This document shows, piece after piece, positions 1-12,215 of a stretch of DNA of 64,000 bases (positions are counted from its first letter, which is position 1; each line of letters opens with the position of its first letter). Under the pieces are notes generated by a model. It was given only the letters and a program-made list of their open reading frames with translations. It was not told the DNA's origin and did not search any database. The stretch spans positions 14,462,018 to 14,526,017 of the forward strand of contig NC_051441.1 in the NCBI RefSeq assembly GCF_001649575.2, read 5' to 3'. This DNA is from Kryptolebias marmoratus (taxonomy: Eukaryota > Chordata > Actinopteri > Cyprinodontiformes > Rivulidae). The translations under genes were made by a program, and so were the position numbers.

Positions 1-113
1 ACATGGAGCAGATGGCTGGGGCCTGAGAGAGCGAGAGACAGAGACCGAGCGAAGGGATCCCTGGGAGAAGCCGTTTGGAGGAATTTGGTGACAGAGGCGA
101 GGAACAATGTCAG
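1..113 (+). other. possible 5' UTR exon (speculative)
   Basis: The first 113 bases are purine- and G-rich, unlike the AT-rich sequence that follows, and end in CAG followed by GTGTG, a plausible splice donor. The coding exon at 6639 begins at an acceptor, so a non-coding exon must lie upstream on this strand. This is the best-looking candidate in the window, but composition plus a donor-like motif is weak evidence. It could equally be ordinary upstream sequence, and the true first exon could lie outside the window. Confidence 0.2.
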
Positions 114-479
114 GTGTGCGGGGAATAATTTGTGTATTTTGTTGGCAAATTAAAGGAAAACCCAAGCACAACTGAGGGAAGAAACCACTGAAAAGAATGA
201 ACATTTAGGTTATAAATATTAAGATGTATCTTGATTTTCTTGTAATGTGAAAAAGTGAGGTGGATGTGGATCCAAATGCAGGCAGGCAGATGATGTGACA
301 ACTTACTTTATTTAGCCAAAACACAACCAAAGGCAAAATAAAGAACCTAGCATTCCTTCAAAGAGTGCATATTGCTTGTCGCCTTGGATACCAAAGCTTT
401 AAACAAAGATCCCATGCAATCTGTTTGTGTTTAGAAAAAGTGTTGGGGGAAGGCTTTCACTTATTACCTCAACAAATGT

Positions 480-1040
480 GAGCTCATTATCTGTAATATA
501 GACTGGTTGATACCAAACTTTTTGGATTTGCTATGATAGTTTAGCTGTAGAGGCCATCTTGAATTGGGTTGACTTCAAACATTAATCACTTGTAGGTGTA
601 CATCCAATGATTACTTTCTGAAAGTGTCATTGAAAACATTTCACTGATATATGAGATATTTTTGCTAACAAACAGACTTGACTCAAAATGGCAATGCCAA
701 AGTTTCCAGCAAAGAACTTGCATAATGTGTAGCCCTCAGAGTATATTTTACAGATGACTTTCAGTGACTGCCACACCAAACTTTAGCTCAATAGCTGTAA
801 AGGTAATTTAGTTTTTGTGTTGTCTGAGGGCCAACGGCTGTGGCAGCATTCTTGTATTGGGTGGACTTAGAAAAGTAACCAGTCGTTAAACCCAAAAAAT
901 ACTTTCTAAATGTTTGTAAGTATGTTTTGTTGGCTGTTGATTAGCTGTTGGGGCCATCTTGAATCTTGTTGACTCCAAAATGTAATCAGTTATAGATGCA
1001 TATCTAGTGATTATTTTATAATAACGAAGTATTGAGAAAT
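480..1040 (-). repeat. dispersed repeat family A, about two to three degenerate monomers
   Basis: This stretch holds degenerate tandem copies of a unit seen many times in the window (11080, 35815, 44215, 46700, 48485, 62975). Shared landmarks in this orientation are GCCATCTTGAATTGGGTTGA, a segment like CATCCAATGATTACTTTCTGA, and GAGATATTTTGCTAACA. No coding capacity is seen. Class is unknown; it behaves like a non-autonomous element with an internally tandem body. Confidence 0.75.
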
Positions 1041-1262
1041 TGATGACAGTGTACAGGTTTATAAACTGTTTGCATGAACTGCTACAAAAAATGTTTATAT
1101 TATAGTTGTTTTAGACTGCATAAATCCATTTTGGTATGGGGCACTCAGACTACCCATTAGCTCATCAATCTGGTCAGTTAAACCCTATATCTCCAAATTG
1201 AGGTCTGAGAGCTTTTTACAACAGGTAAGGTAATAATTGTTCACAACCATTCCACATGAACT
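1040..1262 (-). repeat. family B MITE-like element, right arm
   Basis: Contains the landmarks of family B in inverted orientation: ATTAGCTCATCAATCTGGTCAG, TCTCCAAATTGAGGTC, and CAACAGGTAAGGTAATAATTG followed by TTCACAACC. The matching left arm is not apparent nearby, so this is probably a truncated copy. It abuts the family A block at 480-1040. Confidence 0.65.
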
Positions 1263-4200
1263 GGTTAAAAAAAAAAAAATCAGAACGATAATTTTGAGAT
1301 TTTACAAACCCTACGACGATACTGACAGGATCCACAGAGGAGTGTGGAAATTAAAACAAAAATAAATAATGAAAAACTTGTTTTTAATTTTATTGTTGTA
1401 CAGAAAAAAATGACTTATTATGGGTGAAAGATTGATGGATGAAAGCAGTGTGATAGATGAAAGGAATGATGGACAGATAAACGAAAAGATGACAGGGTGA
1501 TAAATGGATGTAGAGTAATGGAGGGGCCAATGTGGGCAGAAAAAACAATGCAACATTAGGAAACTACAAAGTAGAGTATGCACAATAGACACACACAAAC
1601 ATGTCCTCCGGGCTGTAGACTGAAACGTACACTTATCATCATCAGTATCAGCCCTTCTGGCTCTGTTAATAAGTCATATCGTTAAAGTGTGTACAGTATG
1701 TTCATCTATTTTTAATTCAATTTGGGAAGATAGCGGCGAGAACAAATGTGACTTCAGCGGTAAATGCAATCATTTTAATCATCGTGTGGAGATAATGCAG
1801 CTGAATTATTAATGCATGTGAGGCAGGGTTGCATGTGAAACAGAACTGTGGACTTCATGATGGTGAAACGGTGTGGGAATAGTGGTGAAGGTGTATCAAG
1901 AGACACTTTCGAAAATAAACAGTTACATTTATTGAACAAAAAAAAAGCTTATTTTTTGCTGATGCCTGTTTGTCATCTTGTGATTTTGTCTCTATAAAAA
2001 GATTTAGTACATAATGTTATGTGAGTCTTCATGTGTGAATAACAGCCACTGGTATAGATGTGCGTGCCAAACATCAGCTACTATCGTGCTGCCAAGAAAC
2101 GATAGCCTCCGTGTGACAACAAACTGCCCCATATAAGCGTCTGCAAAGGATGTTCTCTTTTTCTCTTCCACTTTGGGTTTTCTCTGTCCTTTTCATCCAA
2201 TCCTCCTGTTCTCAAAATATCCCTGAGTGGCAACAAAGAAAAGAAGGACAAGCTAAAAAAACAGCAAATGAATCGTTGTCCAGATTTTACAAACCAGCAA
2301 TTGGAGCCAAAAGATAATCTTGTCAGCGACAGAGTCACATTTTTCTATTAATACACCAAATAGGTAACAGTTTGACCCTAAAAGACAGCTGGTTTTGTCG
2401 AGCAGAGACAGCAAGCTCCGGAGGCATTGCATTTTTCCAAGACATTATCATATTTTGAAGTGATTTTTTTTGTGTGTGTGCCTTTCCACTCAGTGGCTGT
2501 TTCTTGATATAAGCAATACGGCTCACTGTCCAGGGAGGGATCTCATTGGAGCAGCACAAACAATCAATAAAAAAATAAGAAAGTTATCTGCCATTTGCAC
2601 CTTGAACAGGTTGTCTGGCAGTTATTTGCAGCACCACTGCTTGCTGCGGAGAAAGTGTGACACACAGTATGAAAGAAGGGAAAAGGGGTAGAGGCGCAGA
2701 CAACAGGTTCAGCTACGGACCTCTCGAGGCACTATCACAAAACAGGTCATCGAAACAGCTGTGAACACCAGTTTGTTTTTAAGCTGCTTCTGATCATTCA
2801 TAAAGCACTAATCAAGCCAGCCAAGACTAGCATAGACAAGCTTTAGCAGTAACCAAAGTAGGCATGCAACAGAACACGGCAGCGTTGACATGGAGCACTT
2901 TGCATTACATTTGATGGACATCTCCCTCATACTATTTGCAAAACTTGACAAATTCCCTTAGTTTAACAATTTTCCTTGTGGTCATTAATCTTCTCCTTTG
3001 TAATGAATTTGTTTCTTGTTGTTTAGGCTTTTAAATTTTGCGTTTGGGTGGTCACACTGATAGCATGTCACCACTTCATCACATTATTAAGCCACATGGC
3101 TGGTTGCTACCTCGCTTGGCGACACAGCGGCACAACAGTGGAGGGCTGGCTTCAACGCCCCATTGCTGCTTTGGTCCATTTAGAAATCACACCAAGATGG
3201 CCAGAGGTGTATAAGTCCTGGGTTAAAATGTTTTGTGAAATTACATTAGATCTTCCTATTGGCTGTTAGTAGGCTTAGGTCAGGAACACTTTGGATTTCT
3301 TTAAAATAAAGTAGTTAAAAAAGGGGCTTGCTCAGGTTGCATTTCATACTATACTAGACGCTCAACTGTTTCTGCCACTGACATAAAATTCAAAGATAGC
3401 TGAGTTGCAGCACGTAGTGGAGGATTGACTGAACAGTGTTGTTGCTGTCCACAGCAAAGCTCCTGTCTAGAAGTTACTGGCACAACTTCACTTGGAAAAA
3501 AAAAGGCAGGTAAAGACTTCCACAACAGTTGCAGCATCAAGAAAACAACTTTAATTATTTATCACTGTATTTTTGGCTTGTGACCTTCAGTGGGTCATCA
3601 TAAAACTCCTACAGCCAACATTTCAACAATAATACATGTCCACACAAAAAGATCAACCAACGAGCACTTAATGGTGTTGGGTTTTGGATGCTTGGACAGC
3701 TTTAATAAGTATTTTAAGATTCTGGTGTGAAACACTCTACATCACCAACAGTTCACACCCAAAAGTTGTGAACGTTTCAAAGTGAAAGACAAAAAAAGCA
3801 GAAACATTTAGGAGCCAGACTTTCTTGGAGTACATGAAAACCTGGGAAGCCTATCAAAGCTGTTTTGCCGTTTCCCAAAACCTTCTTCTTCTGACTCGTT
3901 TTGATGGCACAGAGACATCAATAATGCACAGTCCTGAGCCTGAAACAGCTCTGAGCACTCACGAACTGAATGACTGCACTTCATAAGATTTGTTACCAGT
4001 CCTGCAAATATACACACTTCACTTTTTTATGGTACCTGGTAATACACTCCAAAAAGTTACATAACTTTCAAAATATGTTGTTTTCTTGATCTGAAATAGG
4101 TTAAAATGAACTCTGAAGCATGGCATCTGACAAAAATATAAATGAAGTCAGAAGAAATAAACCTTTTTGCTGATGCATTTCATTAATATTATAGTATATA

Positions 4201-6524
4201 AAAATAATCTTGTTTAGTCCTGTTACGTTGTTTGGTCGCTTGACCTTTATATTTTATTTTTTTTACTTCAGGCAGTGTTCTTGTTGGCCTCTTAAGCCAG
4301 ATAACAAATTCATGTGTTGAACTTTTTTTGTTTCGAGCTAAGATGAAGATTTGGTTTCACAGCAGTGGTGTTACACCCAACAAATGTAAGAGGAGAAGGA
4401 AGCTACAAGAACAGTGTAAAATTGCCAAACTCTAGTGTTGCTTTAATAGGATAAAGACAAGCCGTTGAAATGACATGTTTATGATGCTGTTAATGCCTAA
4501 AATAGAAATAGAAACACATTCTTAATTATTTCACAAACTGTCAGTGCAAACTGTCAAATAATTAAATAGTCTTTTGGTTAAAAATTGTGACAAAGACGCA
4601 ACAGAATCCATTTGGCTTTGCTTTCATTTGCAGTGAATGGACTGAAGTTTTGACGATTCAACTTTGGATTCAGCTTTACATTTTTTATTTAAAAACATAC
4701 AAAGAAATCACAGGAAACTCATTATTCAACTCACACAGAGCCTTGGACTGCAGAATCATACTTATTAAAACAGGTATTCGGCTAGAGAAAATAATACGAA
4801 AATATCATCATACTTTGAAATACACAACTTTCTTTCTGTTTGGGCTGACAACACTGAACAACAGTGTCAAGTTATGGTAATGCACAGAAACACAAAAAAT
4901 ATTAGAATTTCCTCAGAATTTTACAGGAACCTTTTGACAGCTTGTGTAATTGTTTTTTTAAAAAAAAAAAAAAAAATAAAGACTTGAAAATGAAAACAAG
5001 AGACATCTTGTTCTAGTGCCTTGTTTTTTGCATTGATTAGCAACGTGCATTTTCAAATTTCTAATATCTAATTTTTCATTCTGCTGGGTAGAAATGCTTT
5101 GGAAATGATTTAAGTTTTCTTCTGAATCCGTCATCTCAGCACTGCCTCAGAGATTGGCATGAGAAATGATGAGCTCCTGTGAATCAATCATGCTGCAACG
5201 GGCTCTGCGGTGACTCAAAAGCATACAGTTCTGTTGGTGAATCCATAAATCGTCAAGAGTGCGTGTGCAGGCATTATGTGGCCATATGCTTCATGCCCGT
5301 GTGATTTTACTCACGCTAAACACACCTGATCACATATCTCACAATATATGATTGGCGTTTATGCTTTCTGAGCAGCATGTTTTCAAAAAAACAAAAGAGA
5401 GGAGTTAGTGCTGATAGTGATGTTACTTTGCGTTTTCTTTTTGATCGGTGCAAAATAGTTACCATAGATCAGCTCACTAATACGTTTGCACACATTTATA
5501 GACACACACCTTTCATCTCTATGCTGTATATCTGCTTTGTGCAGGGAATGCTATTTCAAAGACTCAAAAGTTGATATGGCATATGATTTATGACATTAAT
5601 TGGCTTATTTTAGTGAATTCTGTTTGTCCTTTTATGTAAATTGTCTCCTGCAGAATGTTGCCCTAAGAGACAAACTGATCTTTCTGACAGCTGTCTCGCC
5701 ACTGAACATTACATCATTTCAACAAGCTCTCATTCCCGGGGCATCAAATGGCGCTGCAGCTCAGCAGGTGTCCTTTGTTGTTGGTGTTGTGACACAGTGG
5801 CCGCAGCAATGCTTGATGCCTCGAGCAAACAATGCTTTATTAATGATCTACAAAGTCTGTTAGAGAGGAGAAGTCGGGCAACTGTTTATGGAAAATGGGT
5901 CCAGATTTTATTCATTACCACTGGTTTTTCACTCATTGCCAATAACCCTTGCAATGCTGGTTTTGGGCTTTTCTTTTTTCATATTGTCTTCTTACTGTAT
6001 AACTGTTTAAAGCCAAGAAATTGGGTTTTATAGAAAACTATTAAACAATTAATTACATGTTGCAATTTGAACAGCCTCATTTTGGAGAAATAGAGTTCCA
6101 AAAAATTTAAACCTGTAACCTTGTTATATTAAAGAAATTTGAAATCGAAAGACAATGAAGTGGCGGTTGTAAACGGTCAAAGAAATTTATGTTTATAGCT
6201 GACTGCGCTGTGTGTAAAGTTTCACTGATGTAAAGGAATAAACACTTTACACTTGTAAACTATATCAATATGTTTAATATTATGTTGTCTGTAAAGTACA
6301 GCATGTACCTGAATCATCTGATTCCAGCAGTCATGACCAAAAAGTGTGTACTTGTTAGTCATCCTCGCTTTATCTCACCTCTCTGCAACTTCCTCCCAAG
6401 GCCATCTCCCCCCCCACAAGTTTTATGTGTTTAATAAACTTACTGAAAAGAAATTGAATCTTTTTTAAAGAAGCTGCTATTTGGAAGTGTGGGCTAAGAG
6501 AACTGCACATTAACAATTTATCTC
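1263..6524. other. non-coding upstream / 5' UTR intron sequence
   Basis: AT-rich sequence with short poly-A runs (for example about 4961-4976) and scattered open frames of 60-130 codons that match no family I recognise and lack coding-type composition. No convincing promoter, CpG-rich block or exon was seen. Since the coding exon at 6639 has an acceptor, much of this is probably the intron before it. Confidence 0.5.
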
Positions 6525-6638
6525 TTCTGCTTTTTTTTCTCTGTTTCTATCATCTTCCCACACTTCTCTGCCCAAACCCTTTCACACTTTGATCTGTCTA
6601 CATCTGGCTCTGTTTTCCATCATCCTCTCTCCGTGCAG
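6525..6638 (+). promoter_or_regulatory. 3' splice site (polypyrimidine tract and AG) of the first coding exon
   Basis: A roughly 110-base pyrimidine-rich stretch on the + strand ends in CTCTCTCCGTGCAG, followed by GGG and ATG. This is a textbook vertebrate acceptor. It shows that the coding exon is not the first exon of the transcript and rules out the in-frame GTG at 6633 as a start, because that triplet lies inside the acceptor. Confidence 0.8.
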
Positions 6639-6641
6639 GGG

Positions 6642-7136
6642 ATGAAGTGGATCAGCACTATGTCCCTCAGCAGCAAAAGGAGTAAGAGGAGGATTAGAAG
6701 GAGGAGTATTTGTAGCAGCGGAGGGGATGGCGTGCTGCTCTCCTTGGTCCTCCTGGCGGCGGTGACCATGATGGCCAGCCCTGCGGCGACGCAAAAGCAG
6801 AGAACCGGTAGCGGTTCGGAAAAAGTGCCGGTACTGAACATCGCAGTGATCCTGGGGCGCACGCGCTACATCTCTGAGCGAGACATCCGGGCTCTTTGGA
6901 GCAAAGAGGACCCTATCGACATCAACGTGGTCACACTGCTGGTCAATGAGACTGACCCGAAAAGCATCATCACCCACATGTGCAACCTGATGTCGGGGAC
7001 CAAGATCCACGGCGTGGTGTTTGGGGATGGCACTGACCAGGAGGCCATTGCCCAGATTTTGGATTTTATTTCCTCACAGACGCTCATACCCATCTTGGGC
7101 ATTCATGGAGGGTCGTCTATGATCATGGCTGACAAG
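6642..7136 (+). CDS. grin2a: NMDA receptor GluN2 subunit, first coding exon (GRIN2A-like, partial)
   Basis: GluN2 subunits bind glutamate and co-assemble with GluN1 as a calcium-permeable postsynaptic channel. This exon encodes 165 residues. Residues 1-29 are a long basic leader, 31-50 a hydrophobic signal peptide core, and from about 63 the amino-terminal domain. Family landmarks are LNIAVILG (65-72), [13 protein letters not shown] (102-114), [13 protein letters not shown] (123-135) and [15 protein letters not shown] (151-165). Asn102 is in an N-glycosylation sequon. Cys114 aligns with human GluN2A Cys87, a conserved domain disulfide partner. SERDIRALW and DINVVTLL favour GluN2A, although NETDPKSII and GGSSM also occur in GluN2B, so the paralogue call is not certain. 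The start is ATG 6642, just after the acceptor; ATG 6660 (residue 7) is the alternative. The exon ends at a codon boundary, matching the position after human GluN2A Lys138. The aligned residue for zinc ligand His44 is Arg75, while His155 matches His128. Confidence 0.93.
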
Positions 7137-7142
7137 GTATGT
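7137..7142 (+). promoter_or_regulatory. 5' splice donor after the GluN2 exon
   Basis: AAG followed by GTATGT is a near-consensus donor. It falls exactly after the conserved MADK motif, where human GluN2 genes also have an exon junction. The open frame continues 15 codons into the intron without homology and then stops. Confidence 0.9.
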
Positions 7143-10100
7143 AGAAGTACCTGTATTTGTAAATGTGGAAATGGGCATTGAGTGAAAATTTCTTGGCAAA
7201 TGAACGCTTGATTACAAAGATGTATGCATGAACTATTGAAATGTAGACCATGATATGAAAAATGGATGAATGGAGGACTAAAGATACATTTTTGGATTTA
7301 TTGAAAGTGAACTGTCAAAATGTCTTATTTCGTCATATTTAAGTGTGAATGACATGAGTGAATTGTTAACTGAAGAGAAGCCCTTGCAACTAGTTGTACC
7401 TTGAAAAAAAATCCAATTAAACTTGAAGGAACCAGTCAGGTCCTTACAGACAGACATATTATGCTTTTGGACCACAAGGACCCAAATATGTAGTTCCTAT
7501 TCTTTTTTGGTTTAGCACTACAGGACCCATGGCCTTTATGATGTTGCAAAATAAGAACCCATGAATGTCTAAGGTGATGTGATTGGGTTAAAAGTAACCC
7601 TACATTGTTTGATAAAACAAGTTTAATGCTCACCAATCACTTGTCCCATTTAAAACGCATAGACACAATATATTCTTGTGATACTGAAGAACATTTTGCT
7701 CACGTTCACAAGTCTTGCACAGTCACAGAGTTCATTTGGCACGACAAATACAAACCAAAAAGTGATGCAGTTACTTTTATGTGTTTTGGTCAAAAACACA
7801 CACAATATGACAGAAGAACAGGTGCTGAGAGTATAAGGTAAGTTTCATCAGAAAACTGGATGAAGGGAAGAAGAAGGTTATTTGTGAGTAAAGAGAGAAG
7901 ACATTACGAAAGAATTTTGCGTTGTGACCAACATGAACTACGTGGACCAAGCTGTAACATTGAAAATTGTCATTGATTGTTCAAAAAGAAAAATCCCTCA
8001 ATGAAAGTTCAAAAGGCTTGATTGGTTTCCTCATTTGAATAGGCAAAGCTTCCTCGCCTGCCAATCACTTTGAAATGAGAATGGGAAAAAATGAACGGTG
8101 AATGATTGTGCGGACACGGGTGCCACTGATGAGCTCCTTGAATTCATCACATTTCACAATGGAGCCATACTTAAATCTGTTATTTGCCCAGATCAAAGAG
8201 GGCTTACTTGCAGGGATGGCTATCCGGGAAGAAAATTGCACCGAAGTAAAAGTATTCACATTTAAATCGAATTCAGTAAAAAAAAATTCAATTATTTGCG
8301 TAAATGAATCATAATAAAAGGTAAAAGTAGGTCAGTTAAAATCTACTTTTGTTAAGTAAAGAGATATCATTTGGTATGATAGAACTTGTGAACTTAAGTA
8401 TAGCTTTCGGGGGGAAAGTGATTCAATAGCTTGTGAGCGTAACCTCTCTATTGTGGCAGAATATCGACCCAATCCAACACCATCAACAGCCCTTTCAGTC
8501 ATAAACAAACTACAACTTCTGCTTAATGGAAAAGAGATGTGAGGCTTATGCATACAAATCATCATCTGATAAATATACTACTGCTTCCTGTAAAGAAGCC
8601 TTGCCAGAGTTGAACAGAAAAGAGGGCTTATCAACCATTGCAAGTATTTGTAGAAACTTTGTGGCTTTCTTACTGCCACTAAAACAAGAACTAAACTTTG
8701 CTAAAGAGAACAAACCACTTTTAAGAAACATAAACTCTGTAATAAAATGCTACTGACATTCCAATGTGCAATACAGGGTGTTATTTACAACATAACACCT
8801 TCTCGCCCACCCACTCTAGAAACATTTCCACACTGTTTCTGCTTATGTAGTTTTATTTTGAAAGGATCTTAAAGTGGAATCTATGGTCATGGGTGAGGTA
8901 CACCTATGCTGGCAGAGTAAGTGATTCGCTTAACTCGTGAAAATGAAGGAACATAATAATCCCCAATTTTTTTAGCAGCGGAATAGCAGCAGTGTGTGTA
9001 TCTGAAGCCTCTGCTGGGGAATCAAATTGTTCCCTTCAACAGAGTTTGATGGTGATCAACCAAATAAACAAATTAACCAAACATGAAATGTTTTGCTATT
9101 GCTGATGATTTTTTCTTTTTTCACATTGGCAACCCCTTTCTCCTGTGGGTTAATTCAGGCACACACATAATGACATGTTTGTAAAATATTTCTTTTTACT
9201 CTGGGTCTTTGTGTTAAAGAAAATCCCAACTCGGACACTCCAGTTACATTCTGCTTCTAGCGTCTTACAAACTGCAGATTTCTTACCAATTCTGAACCCA
9301 GTACAAGTTGGTTGAGATTTATCCCCTTTGTTTAAAGTAAATACACAAGTACTTTAGTTACTGCGGTAATGGTTTATTGATCCTGTATGTGGCCCCTTTT
9401 CAGAGAGAACAGAGGGAGGGTATGGAGGGAAGGAGATAAGTCAGGAGGGAGGGCAGAGGAAGAATGAGGAGGTGCATGTTAAAATGAAGGAGGTGGAGAG
9501 GGGAAGCAGTGAGATGAAGGTGTGGGGGGGGATAATCCCTCATCTTGACCAGCGGTGATGTTGAGTGGAAAGGGGATTACTGAATGTACTGTTTGGGACC
9601 TGCTCCACTCGAAGCACTTCAGGAGCACACATTTAGTGGCTTTTCTATCACTTCCGAGGACGTGGCACAAACCTATTTTATCTTTTTCGGAGCTCGGATC
9701 ATAACAAGCCCTGACCTTAAAGTAGACCTAACCTTAAGCCAACCTAAAACATTTTTAGATATCACATTGTAAATACCTGTAGTGTGGTGATTTGGTTTTT
9801 GGTGATAGATGAAAAGTAGTGATGCAGCTCATTGACTGCAGGACTGTTTCTTCTCCAGGAAAGTATTCTACAATGAAGAAAACAATTCATTGTTGATTCA
9901 TAAAATGTATTAAAAGGCATTTTCTATGTCTGTATTTTGGCAGAATGTCTAATGTAACAATGAAATGTATTAAACAACAAGTGGTTAACTTTATTAAGAT
10001 GTACACTGATTACTATCAGCAGAATTTATTTTATGACCAGAGGTCTTTTGCCAATTATATATTCATAATTAGCAAAATAATACCTGGCATGAGTTAGAAA

Positions 10101-11079
10101 TATTAAACATCCTCACATAAATCTGTGCTAACAAACAAATCAAGTATTAGGATTCCACTTGCAGATCCTCTGATGCCTCCTATCTTGCTAATATTCTGGT
10201 AGATGCTTTCCCTGCTTTTAGGATTTATATAACTCCTCTCCCTCAGCGGGTTATGGTTTATATGGTTACCCTCAGAGGTAGTGGAGTCTTGTTCCGCCTT
10301 CTTCGTGCAGATTTTCCCTAATCCTCATGTGAAATATAAGGAGAAGCTCGCCTCCGATGATTATGCCTTGTAAAACTCTCGGCGCGTTTGTCTGTTCTCG
10401 CATTCATACTCGATTCAGTGCCTGCAGATGCACTCATCTCACAAGCGTGCCTGCTCTTGGAGGCAGAGTCTCTTGATGACTCCCAGTCAAAACCATTTCC
10501 ACGTCGACCTCCAGAGAGTATCTGGGAGCGTTTTGAATAAAGAAAAGAAGCACAGTTCTTTAAATCATTCCCCTTTTCTAATTTTCCCCTCATGTCGTCC
10601 CTCTGTCCTGCTGCTATATCCCTCTCCATTCCATCTTTGCTTGTTAATTAGATAAATGTTGCCATATATTCTTGTGTTTGTCCCTCCCATACGTTTCTCA
10701 GCCCCTGTTGAATAATGGACACTTGCTCGTATTGAAAAGAATACATTATTGATTGGGAAAAGAATTATCCTTCCTTGGCTGCAGTCTAAGCAGTTCAGCT
10801 GGATTGTACCACCCAAACAACCCTCTAAATATGGCATGGGAAAAAAAAGATGAATTTCATAACCTTGTCTTGTCTTTTTTGGCAATTTGTTTCTTTTATT
10901 CCTCTATTTTGTGTGCCCTTTGAAAGTATTGTTTTGTTATTTATTTACCAGGTGTAATTGTGTGGGTGGATGTCTGGGCTGGTTGGTTGATTGGCCCCAC
11001 GCATTTTTCATGCTAAACGTTTATTGACTTGCTCAAAGGTCAGTAATACAAAATGTTTGTCACAGACAGTTAATTATCA
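7143..11079 (+). other. intron 1, proximal segment, mostly unique
   Basis: No exon, RNA gene or clear mobile element was recognised. A purine-rich, G-rich stretch lies at about 9400-9530. A more GC-rich interval at about 10270-10540 looks less degenerate than its surroundings and is noted as a possible conserved non-coding element. Open frames on both strands here are short and mutually overlapping, typical of chance. Confidence 0.6.
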
Positions 11080-11550
11080 CCCGCCGCCAAGAGGCAAAGG
11101 CGGATGAAATTGTTTTTGACCGTGTCTGTGTGTGCGTGCGTTTGTGCATCTGTCTGTTACCAAGATATCTCATGAACCTCTGGAGAAATTTTAATCAAAC
11201 TCTCATAAAGTAATCATTGGATGTACGTCTACAACTAATTAACTTTTGGAGTCAGCCTGGTTCAAGATGGCTGCGACAGCCAAGTGACCTTAAAACACAC
11301 AAAAATGGCTATAATTCAGTCATTTTTACATTATTTAATGTAGTAGTAGCCAAGAGTCATTCACAACAGATATTCTGAGTGTGACATCTCACAATATTAC
11401 ATGATATTTCGCATAATGTTATTTTCAAGGTTTGACCAAAACATTTATTTTCATTCCAGCATAAGCAGATCTCAGTTTAAAACTCTGGCATGAAAGGCGA
11501 CAAGTGATATGTATTTCTTCGAGGAATGCTAGGCCTTTATTTCTTTTACC
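11080..11550 (+). repeat. family A repeat, one monomer with head and tail
   Basis: This is the cleanest single copy of family A. It starts with a GC-rich head (CCGCCGCCAAGAGGCAAAGG), followed by a TG-rich stretch and CTGTCTGTTACCAAGATATC. The body contains TGGATGTACGTCTACAACTA, TTTTGGAGTCAGCC and TTCAAGATGGCTGC. It ends with GGCGACAAGTGATATG and GAGGAATGCTAGG. The same tail recurs near 36370-36412 and 47620-47650, which marks the 3' end of the element. No protein-coding capacity. Confidence 0.8.
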
Positions 11551-11819
11551 TTCTTCAGTCCCCCAAAATTAGAGCTGATCTACCTGACATATTCTGTCCC
11601 TGCAGATGTTTTCATGTCTTTTCTGTTTTTTCAAACGCACCTCTTAAATCAAAATATTAAATAAATCTGAGCCGTGACAAGCCAGATGCTATTAAGCCTG
11701 AGGGAAAAAATGAGCAAAACCAAAAGAAAGGAATAGCACTCCATTAATACATAGTTCTGCTGCCTTTCTTGCCAACGTTTTATATTAAGATCACTTCATT
11801 TTAAGAAATGAAGGTTCTA

Positions 11820-12215
11820 TGGTCAGACCTTGAAGATAATGCACAATCTTGTTCTATCTGTTAGCACTCATAATATGTGTTGTGAATTACTGTCAACTTC
11901 TACCACATCAAATTTGAGCTCAATAACTGTAAAAGTGGCTGACATATAGCCAATTATATGTTGGCTAAAGTTGATTAGCTGTGGCTGTCATTATTAACAG
12001 ACAGAAAATAGTTAATAGCAAATTTAAAAAAATAGATCTTGTATGATCAGTTAGCATTTAGGTATGTGTTGAGTATGATTCTCTGCTACTACCACACCAA
12101 ATCTGTAAAATTGGCTGGGCTATAGCCATTGTCGTGCACTGATTACTTTCTGAGAGTTTCATTAAAATCTATTTTGCGGTTCATGAGAGATAATACTAAT
12201 TATATGTTCACCAAT
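11820..12215 (-). repeat. family A repeat, two degenerate monomers
   Basis: Inverted copies of the family A body. TCTGTTAGCACTCATAATATGTGTTG, CTTCTACCACATCAAATTTGAG and GTTAGCATTTAGGTATGTGTTG repeat about 210 bases apart. The second unit ends in ACTGATTACTTTCTGAGAG and TTCATGAGAGATAATAC. It faces the 11080 copy. Confidence 0.7.

Noticed and set aside
5641..6033. 130-codon plus-strand frame with Cys-rich and hydrophobic parts
   Set aside because: No known family, a second overlapping frame of similar length, no splice sites of note and AT-rich non-coding composition.
6633..6641. In-frame GTG start three codons before the ATG of the GluN2 exon
   Set aside because: The GTG is part of the splice acceptor CCGTGCAG; exon sequence starts only at 6639.
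6582..7010. 142-codon minus-strand frame overlapping the GluN2 exon
   Set aside because: Shadow of the real coding exon on the opposite strand; no homology and no splice context.
8065..8259. Minus-strand 64-codon frame considered as a processed pseudogene fragment
   Set aside because: No recognisable protein family and no poly-A tail or flanking duplication.
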